A DNA stretch of 64,000 nt from Geothrix oryzae (GTDB lineage Bacteria; Acidobacteriota; Holophagae; Holophagales; Holophagaceae), in contig NZ_AP027079.1 in the NCBI RefSeq assembly GCF_030295385.1, forward strand, positions 2,294,001 through 2,358,000, read 5' to 3'. The notes under the pieces were generated by a model. It was not told the origin of the DNA. It made no database searches and worked only from the letters and a program-made list of their open reading frames with translations. The translations under genes and the position numbers were made by a program. Shown piece by piece: positions 50,488 through 59,568 of the stretch; within the stretch, counting starts at the first letter, position 1, and every line of letters starts with the position of its first letter.

Positions 50488-51903
50488 ATGGACGCCCAAG
50501 AATTCCGCCGCCTCGGTTATCAGCTCGTGGACTGGATCGCGGACTACCGCGAAGGCCTGGAGCGCCTGCCGGTCATGAGCCAGGTGAAGCCCGGCGAGAT
50601 CCGGGCCGCCTTCCCGGATCACCCGCCCCAGCATGGGGGCCGCATGGCCCAGGCCCTGGCGGCCCTGGACCGGGATGTGATGCCGGGCATCACCCACTGG
50701 AACCATCCCTCCTTCTTCGCCTACTTCCCCAGCAACACCAGCTACAGCTCGATCCTCGGCGACCTCGCGGCGTCGGGCATCGGCGCCCAGGGCATGAGCT
50801 GGCAGACCAGTCCCGCGGCCACCGAGGTCGAAGAGGTCGTCATGGACTGGCTGCGTCAGATGGTGGGGCTGGGCCCCGATTTCACCGGCGTCATCCACGA
50901 CACCGCCAGCACCGCCACCTTCACCGCCCTGCTCTGCGCCCGGGAGAAAGCCTCGGACTACGCCCAGGACACCGAGGGGCTGCAGAGCGGCGAATCGCCC
51001 CTGGTGATCTACGCCACCGACCAGGGCCACAGCTCCATCGAAAAGGCCGCCCTGCTCGCCGGCTTCGGCCGCAGCTTCCTGCGTCTCATCCCCACCGACG
51101 ACCAGCACGCCATCCGCATGGACTTGCTGCAGGCCGCCATCGAGAAGGATCTGGAGATCGGCCTGCGGCCTTGCGCCCTCGTCGCGGCGGTCGGCACCAC
51201 GGGCACCACGGCCCTTGATCCGGTGGTGGCCATGGCGGACCTCGCCGAGAAGCACGGCCTGTGGCTCCATGTGGACGCGGCCCTGGCGGGCACGGCCATG
51301 GTGCTGCCCGAATGCCGCTGGATGTGGGCGGGCATCGAGCGGGCCGACAGCCTGGTGTTCAACCCCCACAAGTGGATGGGCGTGGGCTTCGACCTCAGCG
51401 CCTACTTCGTGCGCGATCCCCAGCACCTCATCCGCGTGATGAGCACCAACCCCAGCTACCTGCGCACGGCCCAGGACGGCCAGGTGAGCAACTTCCGGGA
51501 TTGGCACATCCAGCTCGGCCGCCGCTTCCGGGCTCTCAAGCTCTGGTTCTACCTCATGGATGTGGGCGTGGAGGGCCTGCAGGCCCGCCTGCGACGCGAC
51601 CTCGAGAATGCCCAGTGGCTGAAGGCGCAGGTGGACGCAGCCCCGGACTGGGAGCGCCTGGCACCCGTGCCCCTGCAGACCGTCTGCGTCCGCCACCTCA
51701 AGCCTGGGCTCGATGAACCCGGTCTCGCCGCCCACAACCTCGACATCGCCCGCCGCATCAACGATGGCGGCAAGGCCTATCTCACGCCCTCCCTGCTCAA
51801 GGGAACGCAGATCCTCCGCGTGAGCATCGGCGCCGAAACCACCGAACGGCGGCATGTCGAGGCCCTGTGGGAGGCCTTGAGGCACGCGGCGCTGGAGGCC
51901 TGA
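50488..51903 (+). CDS. PLP-dependent group II amino-acid decarboxylase (aromatic L-amino-acid decarboxylase-like)
   Basis: 471 residues. Family motifs: THWNHPSFFAYFPSNTSYSS near the N-terminus, SWQTSPAATEVEEVVMDWL, IHDTASTATFTAL, WLHVDAALAGTAM (PLP Asp) and the Schiff-base Lys in FNPHKWMGVGFD. The closest known family is the aromatic-L-amino-acid/tryptophan decarboxylases. It would produce an amine plus CO2 in the cytoplasm. I chose ATG 50488. A 212-bp gap containing a terminator separates it from the aminotransferase gene. Confidence 0.9.
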   Translation: MDAQEFRRLGYQLVDWIADYREGLERLPVMSQVKPGEIRAAFPDHPPQHGGRMAQALAALDRDVMPGITHWNHPSFFAYFPSNTSYSSILGDLAASGIGAQGMSWQTSPAATEVEEVVMDWLRQMVGLGPDFTGVIHDTASTATFTALLCAREKASDYAQDTEGLQSGESPLVIYATDQGHSSIEKAALLAGFGRSFLRLIPTDDQHAIRMDLLQAAIEKDLEIGLRPCALVAAVGTTGTTALDPVVAMADLAEKHGLWLHVDAALAGTAMVLPECRWMWAGIERADSLVFNPHKWMGVGFDLSAYFVRDPQHLIRVMSTNPSYLRTAQDGQVSNFRDWHIQLGRRFRALKLWFYLMDVGVEGLQARLRRDLENAQWLKAQVDAAPDWERLAPVPLQTVCVRHLKPGLDEPGLAAHNLDIARRINDGGKAYLTPSLLKGTQILRVSIGAETTERRHVEALWEALRHAALEA

Positions 51904-52046
51904 ACCCAACGGGGAAGGCCCATCGCCAAAGTGATGCAAACATCGGCAACCTAGACGAACCGTCAAAATTCGAACCTTTTCGATTGCCTTTGCGACATTT
52001 GCCGTTCTCAGCCGTCCGAGTGAACTGTTATCCTTGAAGAAAGCTT

Positions 52047-52079
52047 GTCGTCCTTGCGATTCCGCGAGGACGACCTTTT
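52047..52079 (+). terminator. intrinsic terminator or attenuator before the aminotransferase gene
   Basis: A 12-bp stem with one G-U pair (52047-52058 and 52063-52074, loop ATTC) is followed by CTTTTC. It lies 143 bases past the decarboxylase stop and 37 bases before the aminotransferase GTG. It could end the upstream transcript or, if the promoter is upstream of it, act as an attenuator. Confidence 0.65.
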
Positions 52080-52115
52080 CGTATCGGCCTGCCTGCATTC
52101 CGCCCTGGAGGTCCC

Positions 52116-53429
52116 GTGTCCGTGCCCCTGCTCTCTCCCGAGAAGCCTGCCTTCGCTGTACCTGAAGGGAACCTCGTCCCCGTGAGCGACCACCTGGGGC
52201 GGCTGCTGGCCATTCCACCTTCCCGCATGTTCCTCATCAACAAGTCGCTGAAGGTGTTCCAGGAGAAGCAGCCCGGCGTGCCGGTCTTCGACGCCAGCCA
52301 GGGCGACGGCGGGTCCTCCCTGCCGGGCGTGCCCGAAGCCCTGCTGGATCGCGCCTTCGAGCTGCAGAAGCAGCACGGCACGGCCTACGACATGCCCTTC
52401 GGCACCGAGGCGTACCGCAAGAGCGTGGCCGAGGCCTACTGGAAGCTGGCGCCGGACACAGGGTGGGGTCCGGCCAATGTCATCGGCACGCAGGGCGGCC
52501 GCGACGGCCTGCAGAAGGCCTACCAGGCCATGCTGGCCCTGGGCCACGGCCGCCAGGGCGATGTGGTCGTGGTGAGCCGCGTGCCCTGGATCAGCTACAA
52601 CTGGGGGCCGTACGGCATCGGCGCCAATGTCATGTGGGCCCCGGGCCGCGCCGAGGAGGGCTGGGCCTACTCGGAAGAAGGCCTCCGCGCCTGTGTGACG
52701 GAAGCGGCTGCGCAGGGCCGCAAGGTGGCGGGCCTGGTCATCACCAGCCCTGACAATCCCACTGGACAGACCCTCACGCTGGCGCGCCAGATCGAGCTGG
52801 CCCGCGCGGCGCTGGAAGCGGGCGTGGCCTTCGTGCTCTTCGACTGGATGTACCACGCCGTGGGCGACGGCGAGCCCTACGATGTGAATGTGCTGTTGCG
52901 GGCCTTCGAGCCCGCGCTCCGCAAGCGGCTCATGGTGCTGGACGGCATCACCAAGAGCCTGGGCGGTTCGAACATCCGCAACTGCCATCTGCTGGCGGAC
53001 GCCGAGGTGGTGAAGACCATCGTGGCCCAGGCCTCGCACACGGTGATCCCCTCCTTCTTCAGTCTGGCAGTGGCCATGGCCGCCTACGAGAAGGGCTTTG
53101 CCGCCGCCAGCGCGCCCATCGCCGGTCCCACCCGCGCCAGCCGCGCCTGGCTGCGCGAGTTCCTGAAGGCCCAAGGGCTCACCCACATCATCGGGCAGGG
53201 CTATTACGCCTTCATCAAGGTGGCCGAGGTTCTGAAGGCCAGAGGCTGGGCCGATTCGGAACCCATGGGCCAGCACCTCGCCGAGAACCATGGCGTGGCC
53301 GTTGTGCCCGGGGCCTTCTTCAGCCCCTACGGCGCCGAGTGGATCCGCTTCTCCTACGCCACGCCCCCCGAACGCACCCAGGGCGCCGCCGAGCGGCTCG
53401 TCGCGGCCCTCAAGTCCCTTCAGAGCTGA
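52116..53429 (+). CDS. PLP-dependent class I/II aminotransferase
   Basis: 437 residues. Fold-type I motifs are visible: DASQGDGGSSLPGVPEALL, GTEAYRKSVAEAYW, VITSPDNPTGQTLT (PLP Asn), FVLFDWMYHAVG (PLP Asp/Tyr) and the Schiff-base Lys in LDGITKSLGGSNIRN. The C-terminal Arg region is IRFSYATPPE. Substrate specificity cannot be read by eye. The start is GTG with GGAGG upstream. It is 60 bases before the ligase-hydrolase fusion gene on the same strand, so a shared transcript is likely. Confidence 0.88.
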   Translation: MSVPLLSPEKPAFAVPEGNLVPVSDHLGRLLAIPPSRMFLINKSLKVFQEKQPGVPVFDASQGDGGSSLPGVPEALLDRAFELQKQHGTAYDMPFGTEAYRKSVAEAYWKLAPDTGWGPANVIGTQGGRDGLQKAYQAMLALGHGRQGDVVVVSRVPWISYNWGPYGIGANVMWAPGRAEEGWAYSEEGLRACVTEAAAQGRKVAGLVITSPDNPTGQTLTLARQIELARAALEAGVAFVLFDWMYHAVGDGEPYDVNVLLRAFEPALRKRLMVLDGITKSLGGSNIRNCHLLADAEVVKTIVAQASHTVIPSFFSLAVAMAAYEKGFAAASAPIAGPTRASRAWLREFLKAQGLTHIIGQGYYAFIKVAEVLKARGWADSEPMGQHLAENHGVAVVPGAFFSPYGAEWIRFSYATPPERTQGAAERLVAALKSLQS

Positions 53430-53489
53430 ATCCATTCACCGCCAAGGCACCAGGAACTGACTTCTCTGGCTGATTGATCTGGAGCACCT

Positions 53490-56297
53490 GTGTTCGACCT
53501 GAACGCCTTCGTCGAGAAGTTCCAGCTGGCCCGGCAGACGGCGCTGGAGACCCGCCCCACCGGCGGGCTCTGCGGCCTGGAGCTGGAGTGGAACCTGGTC
53601 GATCCCCAGTTCCGTCCGCTGCTCACCGTGGGCACCGGTCCCGACCGCATGTCCTTCGTGGACCACCTTCGCACGAAGGTGCTGTCGCCCTGGACGGAGG
53701 AGTATCACCAGCTGGAGGTCTTCCACTGGATGATCGAGTGGGTGACCCGGCCCTACCACACGCCCAAGGGCGCCGTGTACGAAGGCCGCCTTCTGGAGGC
53801 CGCCCTCATCAACGCCCTGGCCAAGGCGGGCCGGACCTTCGGTGAGCCCCTCCACTACTGGCACGGCAACCTGCTCGTGCTGCCCGAGATCGGCCCCGAC
53901 TGCGTGCCCATGTCCTGGCACCTGGCCAAGCGCCGCTACCTCCAGCGGTGCGTCGAGCTGTACGGCACCGAGCTGGCCACGGCGGGCACCCACTCCAACC
54001 TGAGCCTGCCCGAGCCCATGCTGGCCTGGGACTTCATGCACCTGCCCGCCTCCGAGCGCGGCGACCGCCACCTGGACGACTACAAGAACCAGGTCTACAT
54101 CACTGGCACCCGCCTCATGCGGGCCTTCGCCGCGCTCTTCATCGCCGCCAGCGCCAGCACGCCGCTGCAGGCTTCATTGGAGGACGGCAAGCCCGTGGTG
54201 CGGCTCACGCCCTTCGAATCCGTGCGCAACCTGACCTTCCCGAATCCGCCCGCCCTGGATGTGCCGGATCTCAACCGCAGCCACTCCGACTACCTGCGCC
54301 TGTCCTACGACCTGGTGCGGCGCGGCGTGCGTTTCGGCAACAACAACTGGATCCCCGTGCGCGCCCGCTCGCAGGCCGAGCCCGTGGAGCGCCTCATCCA
54401 GGTCACCAGCGACCAGCTGCACGACATCTACGCCCGCGGCCTCTTCGCCGCCGGGGAAACGAGGAATGTGGAGGACATGGCGGCCCAGATCGAACGCCAG
54501 AACCTCTTCGCCCGCATCGACCTGCCCATGGCCCGCGTGGAGGTACGCACGGACGACCCCGGCCATGAGCTGGCCCTGGATGTGGCCAACCTCACCCTGA
54601 AGCACCTGCTGCTGCTCCGCTTCTACGCGGATCCCGACTTCGCCCGCGGCTTCCGCTACGACGCGGAGGACATCAAGCGGGCCCGCCGCAACGAGGAGCT
54701 GGCCGCCCGGGAGGGCCTCCGCGCGGTCATCGAGGATCCCCTCACGGCCAAGCCCATCGCCCTGCACGCCTTCCTGGACTGGACGCTGCAGCAGCTGCGG
54801 CCCATGGCCGAAGCCCTGGGCATGTGGGGCGACCTCCAGCCCCTGCGCGACCTGGCCGCCGGCGCGCCCAGCACCGCCGAGAAGATCCGCCAGCGGCTGA
54901 AGGCGAAGCTGGGCGGCTCGGACATCGTGCCGCCCTCACTGCTCGTGGAGCTGGCCGAGGCCCGGAAGACCCAGGTGCACGACGATGTGGAGACCATCAC
55001 CGCCCACATCGCCGACCTGGGCGGCGAGGAAGGGAAGCTCCGGGACTTCCTGGAACGGGCCCGCGACGAGGTGCACCTCGATCCCCAGGCGCCCGTGCGC
55101 TTCCGGCCCCGGCGCGAAACCCTGATCGATGCGGACTATCCCGACAAGGCGACGGAGGTCCTGGCCCTGTCCCAGCGCCTGGTGCGCATCCCCAGCGTCA
55201 CGGCCTGTCCCGAGGAGCGGCTCCCGGAAGTCCACCGCGCCGCCACCTTCATCTACGACTACCTGCAGAACCATGGCGTGCCCGTGCGCACCTTCGACCA
55301 GGGGCCCTTCCCCGCCATCCTGGCCCACTTCCCCGGGGGCGAGCAGGCCCCGGCCATGCTGTGCGGCCACTTCGATGTGGTGGAGCCGGAACCCGACGAC
55401 AGCCAGTTCGAGCCCCGCATCGAAGGCGACTACCTCTGGGGTCGCGGCGCGGCGGACATGAAGACCGTGGTGTCCACCTACCTCGTGTGGATGAAGGACA
55501 CCCTCAAGAAGGGCGCCCCCTACCCGCCCGTGAACCTGCTGCTGGTGGGCAACGAGGAGAACGGCGAGCTGGAGCCCATGGGCACGCCCCATGTGCTGAA
55601 GCTGCTGAAGGAGGAATCGGGCTATGAACCGGCCTTCTTCGTGGCGGGCGAGCGCACCGGCGAGAAGGGCACCGAACTGTGGGGCGAGGTCTGCACCCAG
55701 AACCGCGGGGTTCTGCGCTTCGAGCTCATCGCCCACGGCACCCGCGGTCACAGCGGCTTGGCGGGGGGGAGCGACCTCACGGAGCGCCTGCTGGGCGCCC
55801 GCGAAGCCCTGCGCGAGCTGTTCGCGAAGCACCTGACGCTGAAGTCGGCCGACGGTTGGCAGTCCCTCGCCCGCTTCGCCTACATCCAGGTGGGCACGCC
55901 CGGCATCTACAACATCACGCCGGACCGCGGCTCGCTCGGCGCGGAGATCCGCCCCATCCCGCAGGACGATGTGTCCCGGCTGCGCGCCGACATCGAGGCC
56001 CTGGCCGCCGACCTGCAGCTGGAGTTCCTGCCCTCGGCCTGGGAGCCCGGCATGGCCTGCCACCCCGAGAATCCCCACCTGAAGGCACTGCTGGCGGGCA
56101 TCACAGCGGCGGGTGGTGAGGTGCGCCTGGGCCGCAAGGGCGCAGGGACCTCCGCCCGCTTCGCCCCCGGCGGTCAGGGCGTGGTTTGGGGGCAGACCGG
56201 CATCGGTCCCCACGCCGCCGGCGAGCGCCACTACATCCCCAGCATCGACCCCTACTACCGCGCGCTGGAGGCTTTCGCGGCGCAGCTGAAGGCCTGA
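53490..56297 (+). CDS. fusion of a glutamate-cysteine-ligase-like (GCS2) domain to an M20 metallohydrolase
   Basis: 935 residues in one uninterrupted frame. Residues 1 to about 530 resemble the GCS2 carboxylate-amine ligase family: GLELEW at 29-34, EVFHWMIEWVTRP, GTHSNLSLPEP at 166, and ARIDLPMARVEVRTDD. Residues 545-935 are an M20 (ArgE/DapE/carnosinase-like) domain with its dizinc ligands: CGHFDVVEP (His627, Asp629), GRGAADMKT (Asp656), NEENGE (catalytic Glu near 689), GERTGE (Glu721) and ERHYIPS (His914). Both halves look catalytically intact. The product would be a ligase and an amide hydrolase in one chain. The start is GTG with GGAG upstream. It follows a PLP aminotransferase gene. Confidence 0.85.
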   Translation: MFDLNAFVEKFQLARQTALETRPTGGLCGLELEWNLVDPQFRPLLTVGTGPDRMSFVDHLRTKVLSPWTEEYHQLEVFHWMIEWVTRPYHTPKGAVYEGRLLEAALINALAKAGRTFGEPLHYWHGNLLVLPEIGPDCVPMSWHLAKRRYLQRCVELYGTELATAGTHSNLSLPEPMLAWDFMHLPASERGDRHLDDYKNQVYITGTRLMRAFAALFIAASASTPLQASLEDGKPVVRLTPFESVRNLTFPNPPALDVPDLNRSHSDYLRLSYDLVRRGVRFGNNNWIPVRARSQAEPVERLIQVTSDQLHDIYARGLFAAGETRNVEDMAAQIERQNLFARIDLPMARVEVRTDDPGHELALDVANLTLKHLLLLRFYADPDFARGFRYDAEDIKRARRNEELAAREGLRAVIEDPLTAKPIALHAFLDWTLQQLRPMAEALGMWGDLQPLRDLAAGAPSTAEKIRQRLKAKLGGSDIVPPSLLVELAEARKTQVHDDVETITAHIADLGGEEGKLRDFLERARDEVHLDPQAPVRFRPRRETLIDADYPDKATEVLALSQRLVRIPSVTACPEERLPEVHRAATFIYDYLQNHGVPVRTFDQGPFPAILAHFPGGEQAPAMLCGHFDVVEPEPDDSQFEPRIEGDYLWGRGAADMKTVVSTYLVWMKDTLKKGAPYPPVNLLLVGNEENGELEPMGTPHVLKLLKEESGYEPAFFVAGERTGEKGTELWGEVCTQNRGVLRFELIAHGTRGHSGLAGGSDLTERLLGAREALRELFAKHLTLKSADGWQSLARFAYIQVGTPGIYNITPDRGSLGAEIRPIPQDDVSRLRADIEALAADLQLEFLPSAWEPGMACHPENPHLKALLAGITAAGGEVRLGRKGAGTSARFAPGGQGVVWGQTGIGPHAAGERHYIPSIDPYYRALEAFAAQLKA

Positions 56298-56419
56298 CCC
56301 GAGGTAGATCCTGGGATCGTGCCGAAAATCACTGTCAAAACACCTTCATGGGTCCACCATTAGGACTGGGCTTCAGGACTGAACGATCCTGATCATCCGG
56401 AGCCCTGGAGAGCCCTCCG

Positions 56420-56719
56420 ATGAGTCACAGCATGAGCCAGCCGGCGGCTGCCCGTACGGGTCTGAAGCCCGGCGGAGATGCCCGGAGCTTGCCGGCGCGA
56501 CGCCCGGCGGCGGCCCGCCTCGCGGAGCTGCGCTCCCGCGACGGCCTGGTTCCGGTATGCAGCTGGTGCCGGAAGGCCCGGACCGGCGCGGGCATCTGGA
56601 CCCCGGTGGAGCCGAGCCTCCTGGAAGGGGCGGGCGTCGCCCTCACCCATGGCGTGTGCCCGGACTGCGCCCAGGAGCTCCTCGCGCAGACGCACGAGCC
56701 TCCCCACGAGGCCGCATAG
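56420..56719 (+). CDS. small protein with a CxxC...CxxC module
   Basis: 99 residues. The N-terminal 40 residues are basic and Ala-rich. The C-terminal half has GLVPVCSWCRKARTGAGIW, then ALTHGVCPDCAQELLAQ. This four-Cys module is the same as the C-terminal one of the next gene (LLPICSWCKKIRDDAGLW, FTHGMCPECARDHF). Similar modules end many bacterial sensor proteins; zinc binding is inferred. ATG 56420 has GGAG about 11 bases upstream, and ATG 56432 is a possible alternative. Confidence 0.65.
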   Translation: MSHSMSQPAAARTGLKPGGDARSLPARRPAAARLAELRSRDGLVPVCSWCRKARTGAGIWTPVEPSLLEGAGVALTHGVCPDCAQELLAQTHEPPHEAA

Positions 56720-56862
56720 GCATCGTTTGCCCCTGAAAAGGGTCGAGATGGAAGCGGAATCCGTGTCCCGCATCACGGAGGCCGGGGCAGGCTCCCGGGG
56801 ATAATCCCCAGGAATATCGATGCCACGGTCCCGTTCCTCGCACCACTCCCGGGGGTACTGCC

Positions 56863-57659
56863 ATGATGCGCAGGTTGAGCCAGTTCTGGCCGCGGCTGAT
56901 CCCCTGGGATGACCAGGCCACCCTGGAAATCCGCCTGTACCGAAGGCCTGCCTCGTGTCGGCCTGCCTGGCGCTGTTCGTCATCCTCCCGACGAACCTGC
57001 TCCAGGAGCTTCCCCTCAGCCTGAACCTCGCGATCTCGGCCTTCGGTGCCCTCGCCTATGCCCTGTACCGGGCCTCCCTGCGCGGCGTGCATGCCATGAA
57101 GGCCTTCTGCGGATGCCTGGGCCTGCTGCTCAACTTCAGCTGGTTCATGAATGCCGGCTCCGAGGGGAGCATCAGCATGTTCATGTTCGCCGGGGTCCTG
57201 GTCCTGAACATCTTCTTCCGGGGCCGGACCCGGTGGCTGTTCCTGGCCATCTTCCTCGTGAACGGGCTGGGACTCCTGTGGGCGGAGCGCGCCTTCCCGA
57301 ATCTCGTCGTGCCCTACGCCCATGCCGGGGACCGTCCGTGGGACCTCATGGCCGGTTTCGTCGTGAGCACCTTCGCCTGCGTCCTCGTGCTGCGGGTGGT
57401 GCTGACCGCCTACGATCGCGAGCGGGAGCGGCTCGGCGCCATGAATGCGCGGCTGGAGCAGACCCTGGCCGAGATCCGGACTCTCCAGGGATTGTTGCCG
57501 ATCTGCAGCTGGTGCAAGAAGATCCGGGACGACGCGGGACTGTGGACCCAGGTGGAACAGTACCTGGTCCAGCACGCGGATGTGGCCTTCACCCACGGCA
57601 TGTGCCCCGAGTGCGCGCGGGACCATTTCTCCAAAGAACAGGACCGGGCGCCCGAGTAG
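56863..57659 (+). CDS. membrane protein with C-terminal Cys4 module, apparently frameshifted
   Basis: The intact frame 56955-57659 (234 residues, GTG) has about six membrane helices (SACLALFVILPTNLLQEL through MAGFVVSTFACVLVLRVVL). A coiled coil (ERERLGAMNARLEQTLAEIR) and the Cys4 module LLPICSWCKKIRDD...FTHGMCPECARD follow. Upstream, another frame starts at ATG 56863 (MMRRLSQFWPRLIPWDDQAT, LEIRLYR) and joins smoothly if one base is added near 56941-56944, giving LYRKACLVSACLAL. The gene therefore seems to carry a one-base deletion or a sequencing error. It is like a sensor that has lost its kinase domain. No family name is assigned. Confidence 0.65.
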
Positions 57660-57693
57660 TCGGGGGCTGAGCAGGGGTAGGCCGGTTCCGTCC

Positions 57694-59568
57694 TCAGAAG
57701 TCCTGATTCTCCGTCATCCGGGTGCCGTCCTTCTCGAAGGCCTCGAGGAACCGCGCGATGCGGGCCTCGGCCACGGCCAGCTCCTCCACGCCGAGGTTGA
57801 GGTTCAGGAGGTCCACATACCAGGGGGCCTTCGTGTCGCTCTGGACATAGGTCCGGACGATGGCCCTCGCGATGGGCAGCGTGGTCCCCTTGGAATCGTC
57901 GTGGACATCGCGGTTGCCGGCCTGGCGGAGCTTGGCGTATTCCTCGTCGAGCAGGCGGGCGAACAGGGCGGGCGTGAAGGCGTCCCCGGCGGCCGTGCCG
58001 GTGGCGGCGTCCGCCTCCGTGAAGGTGGCCCCCTTGTGGAGCCACTCCCAGAGGATGGACAGCCGGATCTCGCCTGTGGCCATGTCCTCCATGAGGTAGA
58101 GCACATCGTCATTGCCGAAGAAGTCGGCGGGCTTCAGGGCCGCGGCCTGGAAGCCGCGGAGGAAGGCGTTGCCGTACTGCAGGGCCACCGACAGCAGGTC
58201 GCGGGCCCCGGCGATGGTGCGCGGCGCATCCTCCAGCCGGGTCAGGCCCGCGGCATCCTCGGGGCCGTAGGTCAGGGCCGGGAAGGCCCGCCCCGCCTGG
58301 TTGTCCTGGCCCGCGCGCTCCCATACGGGCCGCACGATGTGCACCATCTTCCAGTGGGCCACCCACTTGCCGGAAGCGCCCTCACGCTGCTCGCGCTCGG
58401 CGCCGGCCACGGCCCGCTTCATGCTGGCGGCCACGCCGGCTTCGGAGCCCACGGGGATGTTGGGCTCCATGCCGCCCTGCCACAGGGCGAAGCGGCCATT
58501 CCGGTCCGGCGTGTTCATGGCGCGCCGCACCCGGTCCTCGTAGGTCCGCATGTAGCCGTAGGTCATGGTGATGGACTGGATGTTGGGGTTCACGAAGGCC
58601 CGATCCCAAGCCAGGGCATCCGAGACGCTGTTGATGTAGTCCCAGCGGCCCGTGTTGAAGCCCACGAAATGCGGCGAGAGGGCCGCCCGGATCTCCATGA
58701 GCTGGAAGCACTGCTCGATCTGCTCCACCAGCACATAGGCCTTGAGGGTGCCCGTCGGCAGGCCCAGGTGGCCCTCCAGGGCCAGCAGCAGGCTGTTCCA
58801 GAAGGCGGCCTCCTCGGCGGTCTGGATCTTGGGCAGGTAGAGGACGACGCTGCGGCCGGCCGCCCGCAGCCGCTCGTGGTTGTTCGCCACATAGAGCGCC
58901 AGGTCCGCGATGGAGGCGGAGAAGCCGTGGCCCTGCAGGCGGATGTGCCGGTCGTCCAGGTGCAGCCCCCGGGCCCGGTAGAGCACCGTGGTGAAGTCCA
59001 GCTGCCCGCGCCAGTCGGCGATGATGGGATGGCCGAAGAAGCCTTCCGCCCAGCGGTTCATCTCCGAAGCGACCTCCTCGGCCACTTCCAGGAAGAGCGG
59101 ATCCCGCGCGATGGCAAGCTTCAGGTTGCGGTGGTTGTCCAGCGACATCGTGTCCACCTGGCCAAGCGCGTCCTCGCCGTCGAACATCCAGCCATCGGCG
59201 CCGGAGAGCAGCGCATAGGCCACATTGCGGATGCCGGAGCGAACATCGGAGCGCGGCTTGGTGGCCGGTCCCGTGCCCTGGATCCACTGGCGCGTGAGAT
59301 CGGGCGGAATCACCGCCCCGTCGAAGTTCCCCGCCCGGGCATCGGCCACGGTGATCTGGGTGCCCGGAATCAGCGCGGCGGGATCGAGGAAGGTGATCCG
59401 TTCACCCTGCTCGGCGCGGCGCTTCCGGCGCGCGGTCCGCTGCGCCATCAGTTCCCGTCGGCGCTGATCGAGGGGCGCCAGGGCCTCCAGGGCGCGGAGG
59501 GCCTCCGGCGTGTAGACATCCTCGTACCGGGCGAGGATCCCTGCGCGGAATTCGAGAGAATGGGTCAT
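57694..59568 (-). CDS. aceB: malate synthase (long divergent form)
   Basis: 624 residues, about 90 longer than typical AceB. Malate synthase A features: LYLPKIQTAEEAAFWNSLL, the signature FNTGRWDYINSVSDAL, QGGMEPNIPVGSE and the catalytic Asp segment MEDMATGEIRLSILWEWLH. The N-terminal part has FDGEDALGQVDTMSLDNHRN where the family usually has a DFEDS motif. It condenses glyoxylate with acetyl-CoA to malate. SD sequence GGAGG precedes the ATG. It diverges from a LysR regulator and lies near glycerate kinase and a lactate/glycolate permease, which suits glycolate/glyoxylate use. No isocitrate lyase gene is in the window. Confidence 0.85.
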   Translation of the reverse strand: MTHSLEFRAGILARYEDVYTPEALRALEALAPLDQRRRELMAQRTARRKRRAEQGERITFLDPAALIPGTQITVADARAGNFDGAVIPPDLTRQWIQGTGPATKPRSDVRSGIRNVAYALLSGADGWMFDGEDALGQVDTMSLDNHRNLKLAIARDPLFLEVAEEVASEMNRWAEGFFGHPIIADWRGQLDFTTVLYRARGLHLDDRHIRLQGHGFSASIADLALYVANNHERLRAAGRSVVLYLPKIQTAEEAAFWNSLLLALEGHLGLPTGTLKAYVLVEQIEQCFQLMEIRAALSPHFVGFNTGRWDYINSVSDALAWDRAFVNPNIQSITMTYGYMRTYEDRVRRAMNTPDRNGRFALWQGGMEPNIPVGSEAGVAASMKRAVAGAEREQREGASGKWVAHWKMVHIVRPVWERAGQDNQAGRAFPALTYGPEDAAGLTRLEDAPRTIAGARDLLSVALQYGNAFLRGFQAAALKPADFFGNDDVLYLMEDMATGEIRLSILWEWLHKGATFTEADAATGTAAGDAFTPALFARLLDEEYAKLRQAGNRDVHDDSKGTTLPIARAIVRTYVQSDTKAPWYVDLLNLNLGVEELAVAEARIARFLEAFEKDGTRMTENQDF

